The notes beneath the pieces were generated by a model. That model searched no databases, was not told the origin of the DNA, and saw only the letters and a list, made by a program, of their open reading frames with translations. This document shows positions 1-8,800 of a DNA stretch of 33,244 nucleotides, piece by piece. This DNA comes from Alphaproteobacteria bacterium (GTDB lineage Bacteria; Pseudomonadota; Alphaproteobacteria; GCA-2731375): NCBI GenBank assembly GCA_030746295.1, contig JASLMY010000023.1, positions 1-33,244 on the forward strand. Reading direction: 5' to 3'. Every line of letters begins with the position of its first letter. The first letter of the stretch is position 1. The position numbers were made by a program, and so were the translations under genes.

Positions 1-67
1 TGGGGGTGGCAGCGAACCCCGCGAGCCGGTCGCGATCGATCGTGAACTGCGCTAGGCACGGCGCCGC

Positions 68-700
68 TCAGGCCGAGGCGCTGTCGCGTGCCTGGACCTC
101 GTCCCGCCAGCGTATGACGTTGGCGCAGGCCTCCGGCACCTCCATCTCCCCGCGCTTGGCGAATTCGACGGTCACGAAGGCGGTGATGTCGGCGATCGTG
201 AAGGCATCGCCGGCGATGAAGCGGCTCTCGGCCAGGCGCCGGTCCAACATCTCCAGAAAACGCTGGAAGCTGGCCCGACCGCGCGCCACCAGCTCCGGGA
301 TCTGCGGCACGCCGCCCGGCATCCCGGCGATGGCCCGGTCCTCGAACATGGGCAAGGCGTTGCGCACCGCCTCGCCGGCCGCGGCATAGCCCTCGATCTC
401 GGCCTTGCGGTTCCACATCTCGACCAGCGCCTTGTCTTTCGGATCACGGCCCATCAGCGGCGGCTCGGGCTGGGTCTCCTCGAAGTAGCGGCAAATCGCC
501 ACCGACTCGGTGATGACGGTGCCGTCGTCCAACTCCAAGGCGGGCACAGTGCCACCAGGGTTGATCTTCTGGAACCAGTCGCTGAACTGCTCGGCCTCGC
601 GGGTGTTGACCTGCACCAGCGGCACTTCGATTCCCTTCTCGGCCAGGAACATGCGCACGCGCCGCGGATTGGGTGCCAAGGAAAAATCGTAGAGCTTCAT
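68..700 (-). CDS. Glutathione S-transferase family protein
   Basis: The 210-residue product has the usual cytosolic GST length and two-domain layout. An N-terminal thioredoxin-like domain (about residues 1-80) starts MKLYDFSLAPNPRRVRM and carries the NPGGTVPALELDDG loop with its cis-Pro, followed by the ITESVAICRYFEE glutathione-binding segment. The all-helical C-terminal domain contains the N-capping motif in FIAGDAFTIADITAF. Such enzymes conjugate or reduce electrophiles with glutathione. A purine-rich AAGGAAG lies upstream of the ATG. It is the last gene of a leftward operon behind hyuA, hyuB and an SDR gene, 39 bases after the SDR stop, so a role in the same catabolic pathway is inferred. 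The substrate is unknown. Confidence 0.9.
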   Translation of the reverse strand: MKLYDFSLAPNPRRVRMFLAEKGIEVPLVQVNTREAEQFSDWFQKINPGGTVPALELDDGTVITESVAICRYFEETQPEPPLMGRDPKDKALVEMWNRKAEIEGYAAAGEAVRNALPMFEDRAIAGMPGGVPQIPELVARGRASFQRFLEMLDRRLAESRFIAGDAFTIADITAFVTVEFAKRGEMEVPEACANVIRWRDEVQARDSASA

Positions 701-739
701 GACGTTAGGCTTCCTTCTTGGATTGGGAGTTCGCCGCCC

Positions 740-1459
740 CTACCAGACCTCGCCGTAGGGGCGGACCTCGACGTCGAAGGACCAGGCGGAACGGTCCTGG
801 TGGACGACGTGCCAGATCTCCTCCGCGATGGCGTCGGGCTTGGAGAAAAACTCGTCCGGCTTGTCCGGTGCCAAGAGCGGCCGCGTGCGCGGCTGGTCGA
901 TCATGGCGTCGATGGTGACGTAGGCGACGTGGACGCCCTTCGGCCCCAGGTCGCGGTCCAGCGATTGCGCCAGAATCCGCTGCGCCGCCTTGCTCGGCGC
1001 GAAGATCGGCGTGTGCGCCTTGCCGCGATGGGCCGCCGTGTTGCCGGTGGCGACGATGGCGCCGCGCCCGGCCTCGATCATCGCCGGCACCACCGCCCGG
1101 GCAATGTAGAAGAGTGCGGTCGTGTTGATGCGGAAGTTCCGCTCCAGCAGGTCCGGGTCGGCCTCCAGAAACGTGACCCAGCCGCCGCCGACCGCGTTGT
1201 GCACCACCACCTCGATCGGCCCCATCTCGTCCCGGACAGCGTCCAGCATCGCCACCAGGGCATCGAGGTCGGCGACATCGCAGGGGTAGGCGCGCGTCCC
1301 CGGCACCTCGGCCGCCATCGCTTCCAGCCGCTCGGCGTTGCGCGCGTTCATCGCCACCCGATAGCCGCCAGTCGCGAAGCGGCGCACGGTCGAGGCCCCG
1401 GTGCCGGCACCGACGCCGGTCACCAGGCAGACCGGCCCGTCCTTCTCCGCATCCGTCAT
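740..1459 (-). CDS. SDR family protein with substituted catalytic Tyr
   Basis: The product is a 239-residue Rossmann-fold short-chain dehydrogenase/reductase. The nucleotide-binding motif is LVTGVGAGTG (residues 12-21), CDV is near 60, and the NAG-like motif is HNAVGG (88-93). The catalytic region is unusual: the YxxxK position reads FAPSK, so Phe153 replaces Tyr while Lys157 remains. The usual Ser region reads ATGNTAA, with Asn140/Thr141. The ATG at 1459 was chosen over an upstream start because GGAAGGA sits directly before it and the fold begins there. It lies 31 bases after hyuB in the leftward operon. It could be a reductase using altered acid-base chemistry, or a non-oxidoreductase SDR. 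The family is certain; the activity is not. Confidence 0.88.
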   Translation of the reverse strand: MTDAEKDGPVCLVTGVGAGTGASTVRRFATGGYRVAMNARNAERLEAMAAEVPGTRAYPCDVADLDALVAMLDAVRDEMGPIEVVVHNAVGGGWVTFLEADPDLLERNFRINTTALFYIARAVVPAMIEAGRGAIVATGNTAAHRGKAHTPIFAPSKAAQRILAQSLDRDLGPKGVHVAYVTIDAMIDQPRTRPLLAPDKPDEFFSKPDAIAEEIWHVVHQDRSAWSFDVEVRPYGEVW

Positions 1460-1490
1460 CGCTTCCTTCCCAGATTTCGAATCGTCGCCA

Positions 1491-3188
1491 CTACAACGAG
1501 CCATCGGCCCGCCGCAGCTTTTTCGTCGCCGCCTCGTCGACTATCCAATTCTGGGTGTCGACGACGACGCCATAGTCCGCCTTCGCCGCCTCTGCCGTTA
1601 CATAACCGTTCCGAACATCGTCGAGAACTTGGGCCGGGGCGCGCCGATAGGGCGAAGCGAAACCGCCACCTCCCGGCATCGCAAGCGTCACGATCGTGTC
1701 CGCCGGCAGGACCCGCGTCACCTTGGGCTCGAGATCGATGTCCCTGTCGGCCTCGAGCCGGCCGGTGCGGCCGTCTCGGCCCCCCGCCAGCCCCGGCGCC
1801 GGGAACTTGGTGCGCTCGTAAAGCCCCGAAAAGAGGTACGGCTCGTCGGTTAGTACCTCGATCTCCATGATCTGGCCCAGGCCGCCGCGATGGGTGCCGG
1901 GACCGCCGGAATCGGCGCGCAGCTCGCGCCGGCGAACCACCAGCGGGGCGAGCGTCTCGATGACCTCGGCCGGCACCCCGGCGATGCCGCTCGGATAGGC
2001 CGTCGCCGAGAGGCCGTCCTGTCTGGCAAGCGCGCCGGTGCCACCGGCGGAGAACCAAGTGAAGGAGAAGTGCTCGCCCGTCCGTCTGGAAACGCCTGAA
2101 ACATGGGTGTCCCAAAGGCCGTCGAAGCCCGGCGCCATCACTTGGCTGGGCAGGGCCTTGGCCAGCGCCCCCATCACGGCCGAAGGCAGGAAATGGCCGA
2201 CCAGATGGCGACCGCCGACGGCCGCCGGGTGCTTGGCGTTCAACAGGCTGCCTTCGGGCGCCGTCACCCGGACCGGGCGGAAGCTGCCTTCGTTGTTGGG
2301 CACGTCCGGCGAGATCGCGCACTTGATTCCATAGGTCGTGTAGGCCCGGGTGTAGTTCAGGCAGACGTTGATGCCCAGCGGCACAGCGCCGGACGAGCCA
2401 GCGAAATCGACCGTCAGGGCGTCCCCTTCGACGATCACGTCGGCATGTATGCGGATCGGATCGTCGAAGCCGTCGATCGTCAGTTCGTAGGTATAGGTGC
2501 CGTCGGGCAGATCGCCGATGCGCCCGCGCATCGCCGTCTCCGATCGGTCGATGATCTCGTCGGCCAGGCCTTCGATATCGTCGAGCCCGAACTCGTCCAA
2601 GAACGAGAGCAGCTGCCGCCCGCCGACTTCGTTGCCGACGATCTGCGAATGGATGTCGCCCAGAACCTCTTCCGGCGTCCGGACATTGTTGCCCAAGAAA
2701 TCGAAGACCGCGCTCACCGGCACGCCCCGATCGTGCAGCTTCATCACCGGGATGAAGAGGCCTTCCTCGTAGACCGACCGCGAGTCCGCCGAGAGGCCGC
2801 GCCCGCCGATGTCGAGGGCATGACAGCAATTGGCGAAGAGGGCGACTAGGCGGTCCCCCTTGAAGATTGGCGTCGCGATCGTGATGTCGTTCAACTGCGA
2901 GGCCGTCTTCCAGGGATCGTTGGTGATCAGCACGTCCCCAGGCGCCAGGCTATCGACGGGAAAGCGCGCCAGGAAATGCACCATGCCCGTCGCCATCGAG
3001 TTGATATGGCCGGGCGTCCCCGTCACCGCCTGCGCCACCATGCGCCCACGGCGGTCGAAGACGCCAGCCGAGAGATCCCCCGCCTCGCGCACTACGGAAG
3101 TAAAGGACGAGCGCATCAGGGCGGCGGCCTGCTCGTTGACGGCCGAGATCAGCCGGCTCCAGAGGATGTCGAGTGTGATCTGGTCCAT
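1491..3188 (-). CDS. hyuB: Hydantoinase B / oxoprolinase family subunit
   Basis: The 565-residue product matches the HyuB family (hydantoinase B/oxoprolinase, Pfam PF02538), the usual partner of HyuA in ATP-dependent N-methylhydantoinases, 5-oxoprolinases and acetone carboxylase-like complexes. Recognisable segments are the N-terminal LDILWSRLISAVNEQAAAL, the central GDVLITNDPW and GHINSMATGM, and the C-terminal RADSGGPGTHRGGLGQ glycine-rich block. The ATG at 3188 is preferred over the TTG at 3194 because GAGAGGG lies at a normal distance upstream. It starts 3 bases past the hyuA stop, so the two are probably translationally coupled. The complex probably opens a cyclic amide ring with ATP hydrolysis. 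The substrate cannot be decided, because close paralogues differ widely in substrate. Confidence 0.93.
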   Translation of the reverse strand: MDQITLDILWSRLISAVNEQAAALMRSSFTSVVREAGDLSAGVFDRRGRMVAQAVTGTPGHINSMATGMVHFLARFPVDSLAPGDVLITNDPWKTASQLNDITIATPIFKGDRLVALFANCCHALDIGGRGLSADSRSVYEEGLFIPVMKLHDRGVPVSAVFDFLGNNVRTPEEVLGDIHSQIVGNEVGGRQLLSFLDEFGLDDIEGLADEIIDRSETAMRGRIGDLPDGTYTYELTIDGFDDPIRIHADVIVEGDALTVDFAGSSGAVPLGINVCLNYTRAYTTYGIKCAISPDVPNNEGSFRPVRVTAPEGSLLNAKHPAAVGGRHLVGHFLPSAVMGALAKALPSQVMAPGFDGLWDTHVSGVSRRTGEHFSFTWFSAGGTGALARQDGLSATAYPSGIAGVPAEVIETLAPLVVRRRELRADSGGPGTHRGGLGQIMEIEVLTDEPYLFSGLYERTKFPAPGLAGGRDGRTGRLEADRDIDLEPKVTRVLPADTIVTLAMPGGGGFASPYRRAPAQVLDDVRNGYVTAEAAKADYGVVVDTQNWIVDEAATKKLRRADGSL

Positions 3189-3190
3189 CC

Positions 3191-5284
3191 TCAATCCCTC
3201 TCTGCCAGCTCGACGATCAGGTTGTTGGCGGCGTCCACCTGCACGGTCGCGGCACCGTTGACGACAACCGTCGATTCCCGTTCCTCGACGATGGCCGGGC
3301 CCTCGAAGGTGACACCGGCACCGAGTCTGTAGCGGTCATAAACGGGCACCTCGGCGAAGTCCTTCGTCGCCGGCAGGTAGATCCGCCGCCGCCCCTTCTC
3401 GGCCGCCGCCGCGCCGCCGCGCGCGTCCGTCCCGGCCGCCGGCAGCACAACCTCGGGCTTGGGCCCATAGGCGACGACGCGCCAGGAGACGACGTCGATC
3501 GGCGTCTCGGGGACCGTGTGGCCGTAGATCGACCGATAGGTGGCCTCGAAGCTGACGCGGATCGCGTCGCGGCACTCGGCTCGGATCGGCCCGTCCGGAA
3601 CCGGAACCCGGATCTCGTAGCCCTGCTTGCGATAGCGCATGTCGGCATAGCGTCGAAAGCGGACCGTGTCGGAATCGATGGTACGGCCCAGCACCGTCCT
3701 GCCCTCCGCCTCCATGTCGGCCACGACCTGGCCCGCGCCGGCCCAATCCATGTCGTCGATCGGCCCTGGAAAAGTGCGCACGAAATCCAGGCTCAAGGGT
3801 GCCGTCAGGAAGCCTACGGCGGAGATCACGCCGGCACCCAGGGGATAGATGACCCGGGGATTTCGCAGAATGGCGGCGACGCCAAAGGCGTGCACAGGCC
3901 CGGCGCCGCCGAAAGCGAAGAGCGAGAACTTGGCCACGTCCTTACCGCGCTCGATGGCGTGGATGCGGGCCGCGGAGGCCATGCTTTCGTTGGCGAGCTG
4001 ATGGATGCCCCAGGCCGCCTCGGTGACGCCGAGGCCGAGGCGGTCGCCGACACGCTCTTCGACGGCGCCGCGCGCCGCCGCCGGGTCCAGCGCCATCGCC
4101 CCGCCCAGAAAGAACTCGGAATCCAGGTAGCCCAGCACCAGATCCGCATCCGTGACCGTCGGCTCCGTGCCCCCCAAGGCATAGGCGACGGGACCGGGAT
4201 CGGCGCCGGCACTGTCCGGGCCGACTTGGAGGCGGCGCATCGCGTCGACGCGGGCGATCGAGCCGCCGCCGGTGCCGATCTCGATCATCTCGATCACCGG
4301 CACCTTGACAGGCAGGCCGCTGCCCTTCTTGAACTGGTATTGGCGGTCGACCTCGAACTCGGGCGCGATCGAGGGCTCGCCGTCGGCGATGACGCAGGCC
4401 TTCGCCGTGGTGCCGCCCATGTCGAAGGACAAGAGGTCCTTATAGCCGAGGAGCCGACCGTAGTGCGCCGCCGCCAGGGCGCCGGCCGCGGGCCCGGACT
4501 CGACAAGGCGCACCGGACAGCGGGCCGCCGTCTCGACCTCCGAGACCCCACCGTTCGATTGCATGACGAAGAGGTCACCGTCGATCCGGGCCTCCCCGGT
4601 CAGGCGGCGGCGCAGCCGGCCGAGGTAGTTCTCCGCGATCCGCTTGACGTAGACGTTGACCAGCGTCGTCGAGGTCCGGTCGTACTCGCGTATTTCAGGC
4701 ACCAGGTCGCTCGACAGCGTCAGGGCCACATCCGGCAGCGCCGTGCCCAGGATCTCCGCGATGCGGCGCTCATGCACGTCGTTGACGTAGCTGTGGATGA
4801 GCGATACCGCGACCGCCGCCACCGCTTCCTGCCTGAGCGTCTCGACGATCGCCAAGACCTCGTCCTCGATCAAGGGCGAGCGGATGGTGCCGTCGACCAA
4901 GACCCGCTCGCTCACCTCGAAGCGAAGATGGCGCGGCGCCAGCGGTGCCGGGCGGCGCATATAGAGGTCGTACATGTCGTAGCGATGCTCGCGGGCGATC
5001 TCGATCGCGTCACGGAAGCCCTCGGTCGTGATCAGGGCCGTCTTGGCGCCTTTGCGCTCGATGATCGCATTGGTGAAGAGCGTCGTCCCATGCACCACGT
5101 GCGAGACGTCGTCCGGGTCCGACCCGGCCTCGCCGAGCACTCGGGCGACGCCCGCCAAAACGGCGTCATCCGGACGCTCGGGCGTGGTTAGCACCTTGCC
5201 GACCTGAAAGGTTTCACCACCGTCGTCGCTCAAGATCAGGTCGGTGAAGGTGCCGCCGATGTCGGCGCCTATCCTATGACTCAT
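3191..5284 (-). CDS. hyuA: Hydantoinase A / oxoprolinase family subunit
   Basis: The 697-residue product has the ASKHA-type ATP-binding start RIGADIGGTFTDLIL (residues 4-18), typical of HyuA N-terminal domains. It also has the second phosphate-binding segment LLSFDMGGTTAKACVI and the third glycine-rich segment FSLFAFGGAGPVHAFG. The length fits single HyuA subunits, about 680-700 residues, rather than fused oxoprolinase. GGAGGAG precedes the ATG. It is the first gene of the leftward operon hyuA-hyuB-SDR-GST and is divergent from another SDR gene. It is expected to phosphorylate or activate the ring carbonyl of a hydantoin- or oxoproline-like substrate together with HyuB. The family assignment is firm; hydantoin, N-methylhydantoin, oxoproline and related substrates all remain possible. 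Confidence 0.94.
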   Translation of the reverse strand: MSHRIGADIGGTFTDLILSDDGGETFQVGKVLTTPERPDDAVLAGVARVLGEAGSDPDDVSHVVHGTTLFTNAIIERKGAKTALITTEGFRDAIEIAREHRYDMYDLYMRRPAPLAPRHLRFEVSERVLVDGTIRSPLIEDEVLAIVETLRQEAVAAVAVSLIHSYVNDVHERRIAEILGTALPDVALTLSSDLVPEIREYDRTSTTLVNVYVKRIAENYLGRLRRRLTGEARIDGDLFVMQSNGGVSEVETAARCPVRLVESGPAAGALAAAHYGRLLGYKDLLSFDMGGTTAKACVIADGEPSIAPEFEVDRQYQFKKGSGLPVKVPVIEMIEIGTGGGSIARVDAMRRLQVGPDSAGADPGPVAYALGGTEPTVTDADLVLGYLDSEFFLGGAMALDPAAARGAVEERVGDRLGLGVTEAAWGIHQLANESMASAARIHAIERGKDVAKFSLFAFGGAGPVHAFGVAAILRNPRVIYPLGAGVISAVGFLTAPLSLDFVRTFPGPIDDMDWAGAGQVVADMEAEGRTVLGRTIDSDTVRFRRYADMRYRKQGYEIRVPVPDGPIRAECRDAIRVSFEATYRSIYGHTVPETPIDVVSWRVVAYGPKPEVVLPAAGTDARGGAAAAEKGRRRIYLPATKDFAEVPVYDRYRLGAGVTFEGPAIVEERESTVVVNGAATVQVDAANNLIVELAERD

Positions 5285-5397
5285 GACTCCTCCCTGACGG
5301 CCCTTGCGCTGCGGACGAGCGCCGTCACCTCGGGGCCGCCACGATCGAAGTCTAGCCGAGTCGATGCGCCGCCGGAACCGCGGCCCCGGACGGCACC

Positions 5398-5426
5398 TTG
5401 GTCTTCACATCGGCAGCCGCTACAGT
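5398..5426 (+). promoter_or_regulatory. Candidate sigma70 promoter for the rightward SDR gene
   Basis: TTGGTC (5398-5403) and TACAGT (5421-5426) are separated by exactly 17 bases and end about 60 bases before the ATG of the SDR gene at 5486. They lie in the 200-base divergent gap between hyuA and that SDR gene. This is pattern matching only; no operator could be identified. Confidence 0.4.
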
Positions 5427-5485
5427 CTCCGGAATTGGCGGCGGCGAGGTGGGCCGCGCCGCACATCGCCGAGGAGGGAACTCCG

Positions 5486-6244
5486 ATGGCCAAAACACCC
5501 GACTACTTCAAGGGCAAGACGATCCTGATCACCGGTGCCGGCAGCGGCATCGGCCGGGCCGCGGCCTTGGTCTTCGCACGGGAGGGATCGAGGGTCGTCT
5601 GCAGCGACATCGACGAGGCGGCGGCGAAGCGGGTCGCCGACCAGGTGATCCGGCTCGGTGCCGAGGCGAGCCATGTTGCCTGCGACGTCACCAAACGGCC
5701 GGCGGTCGAAGCCATGGTGGCGCACGCGATCGAGCGCTTCGGCCGCGTCGACTTCGAGCTCAACTCGGCCGGCGCGGCCCTCTCGCGCAAGCCCTTCCTG
5801 GAGATCAGCGAAGAGCTCTGGGACATGTCCTACGACCTGAACGTCAAGGGCACATTCAACTGCGCCCAGGCGATCATCCCGCACATGCTGGAGCAGGGCG
5901 GCGGCGTCATCGTCAACCTCGCTTCCATCGCCATCAAGATGGGCGGTGCGGGCAACTCGGTGCACTACGCTTCTTCCAAGGGCGCGGTGCACGTGATGAC
6001 CACCGGCATCGGCCGCGAGTTCGCGGCCCGAGGCATCCGCTGCCTCTCGATCTCGCCGGGTCCGGTGGATACCCCCTTCCATGCCGAGACGCCGCCTGAG
6101 CTGTTGGAATCCTTCAAGGGTCAGGTGCCCATGGGCCGCTTGGCGACGGCGGAGGAGATCGCCGAGACCGTCCTCTTCGCCTGCTCCGAGGGTGCCGCCT
6201 ACATGACCGCCGATACGATCTTCGTCTCCGGCGGCATGCGCTGA
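5486..6244 (+). CDS. SDR family oxidoreductase (canonical active site)
   Basis: The 252-residue product is a classical short-chain dehydrogenase/reductase. The cofactor motif TGAGSGIG is at residues 16-23. An acidic Asp41 after the second strand suggests NAD(H) preference. The NSAG motif is at 93-96, and the catalytic Ser147, Tyr161 and Lys165 (YASSK) are all present. The C-terminal TADTIFVSGGMR is typical of glucose-dehydrogenase/FabG-like members. The start at 5486 is set by GAGGAGGGAA just upstream and by the start of the fold; the open frame extends further upstream without coding character. It is divergent from hyuA and convergent with the MFS gene. It probably oxidises or reduces a hydroxy/keto intermediate, identity unknown. 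Confidence 0.93.
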   Translation: MAKTPDYFKGKTILITGAGSGIGRAAALVFAREGSRVVCSDIDEAAAKRVADQVIRLGAEASHVACDVTKRPAVEAMVAHAIERFGRVDFELNSAGAALSRKPFLEISEELWDMSYDLNVKGTFNCAQAIIPHMLEQGGGVIVNLASIAIKMGGAGNSVHYASSKGAVHVMTTGIGREFAARGIRCLSISPGPVDTPFHAETPPELLESFKGQVPMGRLATAEEIAETVLFACSEGAAYMTADTIFVSGGMR

Positions 6245-6274
6245 GCCGCGATCGAACGGCCAACTCGACAGTGT

Positions 6275-6291
6275 GCCTGGCTAAGCCAGGC
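6275..6291. other. Short palindromic hairpin at convergent gene ends
   Basis: GCCTGGC-TAA-GCCAGGC is a perfect 7-bp stem. It lies in the 36-base gap between the convergent SDR and MFS genes and overlaps the MFS stop codon. There is no T-tract on either side, so it may help terminate or stabilise the two transcripts, but it is not a classic intrinsic terminator. Confidence 0.35.
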
Positions 6292-7492
6292 TCCGGCGCC
6301 CGCTGCCGACGACGAGGTTGACGGCCAGCGCCAGTACCAAGGCGGCGGCGCCGAGGGCGAACAACAGGGCGTGGCCGCCGCCGGCGGCGAAGAGGAAGGA
6401 AAAGGCGTAGGCGCCGCCCGCCTGACCGAGGGCGAAGGCGGCGGTGGCAACGCTCCAGGCCGCCGTTCGGGAGGCCGCGTCGGGCGGCACCAACGCTTGC
6501 GCGCGGCCCAGCACCAGCACCACGATGCCGGGCACGAAGGCGCCGACGACGAGGCTGGAAAGCATCAGCCAGCCGCTGCCGGCGGTGATGGCGAGCAGGG
6601 CCACGGCGGCGGCCTGCATCGTATAGGCGAGCCTGAGCGCGGCGGCGAAGCCGATACGGTCGGCGAGCCGACCCAGCAGCACCGGTCCCAGCACCGCGCC
6701 GAGGCCGAACAGCACCCAGGCCTCCGCGCCGGCATCGATGCCCCGGCCGAGGCCGCGGGCGACGAAATCGACCAGGAAGATCATATGCGGCACCAGACCG
6801 ACCGCGTTCAGCCCGTACTCGACGTAGAGGGACTTCAGTCCGGCGGGCGAGCGCCGGCGTCGCGTGCCGACGGGCTTTGGCGCCGTTCCGGCCACCGCCG
6901 GCGCCGCCGGCCAACCGCCCCACGCCAACAGGGTCAACAGCAGCGACAACATGCCCAGGCCGAGCCAGGTCTCGACCAGGCCCAGGCGCAGCAAAAGCGG
7001 CACCAGCGTGCCCGAAGCCGCGATCCCGAGGCCGACGCCGGTGAAGATGATGCCGCCGGCGAGACCCTGCCGTGAAGGCGGTATATGCGGCAGCACGGTG
7101 GGTGCGGCGAGCGCCATCAGGGCGCCGCCCGCAAGGCCCGAGGCGAAACGCCAGAGGAAGAACCAGAGGAAGGGGAGCGGCGCGGCAGAGGCGAGGAAGC
7201 TCGCCGTCGCCAAGACCATCATCGCCCTAAGGACGGCCGGAGCCGAAGCCCTTGCCGCCATCGTCCGAGCTAGTAGGGCGCCGGCGAGATAGCCGGCGAG
7301 ATTCGCCGCGCCGAGATAGGCCGCGTCCGAGGCAGAAAACCAGCCGGCATCGACCAGCGCCGGAATCAGGGGCGTATAGGCAAAGCGCGCCAGGCCGATG
7401 CCGACCAGGGTCGCCGAGAGTCCAGCCGCCGTGGCCCGCCAAGGGCCCGCCTCTCCGGCACCCAAGCGCCTCGCCGCCGTCGCGCACCGCAT
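6281..7492 (-). CDS. MFS transporter, YbfB/YjiJ-like
   Basis: The 403-residue product has about twelve hydrophobic segments and the length of a major facilitator superfamily permease. The first helix region reads GLSATLVGIGLARFAYTPLIPAL, which resembles the YbfB/YjiJ family whose signature is a G-ARF-Y-P-IP start. The central cytoplasmic loop is rich in Arg and Pro (GTRRRRSPAG). The ATG at 7492 is preferred over the in-frame TTG at 7522 because GGAGG lies 5 bases before it. It lies downstream of and co-directional with the LysR gene, 103 bases away. Substrate and direction of transport are unknown; members are often annotated as exporters. Confidence 0.88.
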   Translation of the reverse strand: MRCATAARRLGAGEAGPWRATAAGLSATLVGIGLARFAYTPLIPALVDAGWFSASDAAYLGAANLAGYLAGALLARTMAARASAPAVLRAMMVLATASFLASAAPLPFLWFFLWRFASGLAGGALMALAAPTVLPHIPPSRQGLAGGIIFTGVGLGIAASGTLVPLLLRLGLVETWLGLGMLSLLLTLLAWGGWPAAPAVAGTAPKPVGTRRRRSPAGLKSLYVEYGLNAVGLVPHMIFLVDFVARGLGRGIDAGAEAWVLFGLGAVLGPVLLGRLADRIGFAAALRLAYTMQAAAVALLAITAGSGWLMLSSLVVGAFVPGIVVLVLGRAQALVPPDAASRTAAWSVATAAFALGQAGGAYAFSFLFAAGGGHALLFALGAAALVLALAVNLVVGSGRRSLA

Positions 7493-7595
7493 GCTCGCCT
7501 CCGTCACGACCTCCACGGTCAAGCTAAGCCGAGCTGCGAATCAAGAAAAATGAATTTAAGTGATAAATGTTATCTGTCTCAAAGATAGCTCGTAT

Positions 7596-8483
7596 CTACT
7601 CTGCGGCCCGCGCCTCGACTAGGGCCGGCCGCGCGCCGTCGAGGAAGGCGGTGAGCGCACTGGAGACGAAGACGTCGCGGCGGCGGATGAAGAGCGTCTC
7701 GACCCGGGCCTCGTCGGCGGCGAGGTCATGGACCGCGATGCGGCCCTCTCGCCGGGCGGCGTCGAGGACGCCCTTTGGCAACAGGGTGACGCCGAGGCTG
7801 GCGGCGACGCAGCCGACGATCGCCTCCAGGGTCCCGAACTCGAGCTGGCGCAGGCCGACGATGCCGCGGCGGGCCAAGATCTCCTCCAGCCGCTGGCGAT
7901 AGGAGCAGCCGGCCCGCAGGACGACGATCTTGAGGTCTCTCTTCTGCGATAATTGGTCGAGCGAGGTCACCGACGGCGCCGAGGCGATCGCCAGCTCCTC
8001 GTGGAAGACGATCTCCTGCTCCAACTCAGGATGGTCCACCGGGCCACAGACGAAGGCGCCTTCCAAGCGGCGTGCCAGCACGGCCTCGATCAACTCGGCG
8101 GTGGTGCCGGTGCGGAGCACCAGGTCGACCTCCGGGAAGGCGGCGGCATAGGTCGCGAGAACCGGAGCAAGTCGCAAGGCGGCTGTGGTCTCGAGTGAAC
8201 CCACGGTCAACAGGCCCTTCGGCTCGCCATCGTCCACTACCGCCCGGCGCGCGTCACCGATGAGCTGGTCCACGGCCCCGGCATAGGGCAGGAGGCGGCG
8301 GCCGGCGACGGTCAGACTGACGCCGCGGCTGTGCCGGTCGAAAAGCGGTGCGCCCAGTTCCTCCTCCAGCCGGCGGATACGGGCCGTGACGTTCGATTGC
8401 ACGGTGTTGAGCGACGCCGCCGCCCGGTTCATTCCGCCCAACCGCGCCACCGCCTCGAAGACCCTGAGATCGGCCGCATCCAT
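7596..8483 (-). CDS. LysR family transcriptional regulator
   Basis: The 295-residue product has the LysR layout. The N-terminal winged helix-turn-helix (about 1-60) contains DLRVFEAVARLGGMNRAA and the recognition segment SNVTARIRRLEEELG, then LFDRHSRGVSLTVAG. A periplasmic-binding-like effector domain follows (about 88-290), with the QLEFGTLEAIVGCVAASLGVTLLP segment typical of the family. It resembles CysL/YofA-type LTTRs. It is divergent from the TRAP operon across a 317-base gap, which suggests it controls that operon. It also lies upstream of the MFS gene in the same direction. The effector is unknown. Confidence 0.93.
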   Translation of the reverse strand: MDAADLRVFEAVARLGGMNRAAASLNTVQSNVTARIRRLEEELGAPLFDRHSRGVSLTVAGRRLLPYAGAVDQLIGDARRAVVDDGEPKGLLTVGSLETTAALRLAPVLATYAAAFPEVDLVLRTGTTAELIEAVLARRLEGAFVCGPVDHPELEQEIVFHEELAIASAPSVTSLDQLSQKRDLKIVVLRAGCSYRQRLEEILARRGIVGLRQLEFGTLEAIVGCVAASLGVTLLPKGVLDAARREGRIAVHDLAADEARVETLFIRRRDVFVSSALTAFLDGARPALVEARAAE

Positions 8484-8800
8484 CGATCGCCACTCCGTTA
8501 TTTCAATACCAGATCGAAGTTGGCATCATAGATCGTTTTTTGGAATTGGTGGTAAGGACTGACGGCCATGGAATCGGTACGCCCAGCCTCCGCAGGTGAC
8601 AAGCTCCGTTCCCCTGCTCCATAATACCTGCCGGTGGGCCAATCACGATACGCGCCTGAGTACTTGGACGCCGGCCTGCCGTGGTTTGTGCAAAAAAACT
8701 GAGGATCGCCGCGCTCGAATCCAGAGTCCGTTCACTAGTCGATAGAGTCGAGAGATTGCCCCGGCCGGTTCGAGGCGGCACGCTATTGGAGGGAAGGTTC
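8484..8800. promoter_or_regulatory. Divergent control region lysR / dctP
   Basis: These 317 bases separate the divergent LysR and TRAP genes and hold no convincing gene. The LysR-proximal end is relatively AT-rich (about 8500-8560) and is where a LysR-type operator would be expected. An A-run lies near 8693-8699. No clear sigma70 pair or palindrome of LysR-box quality could be chosen with confidence, so the control role is inferred from gene orientation. Confidence 0.45.
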
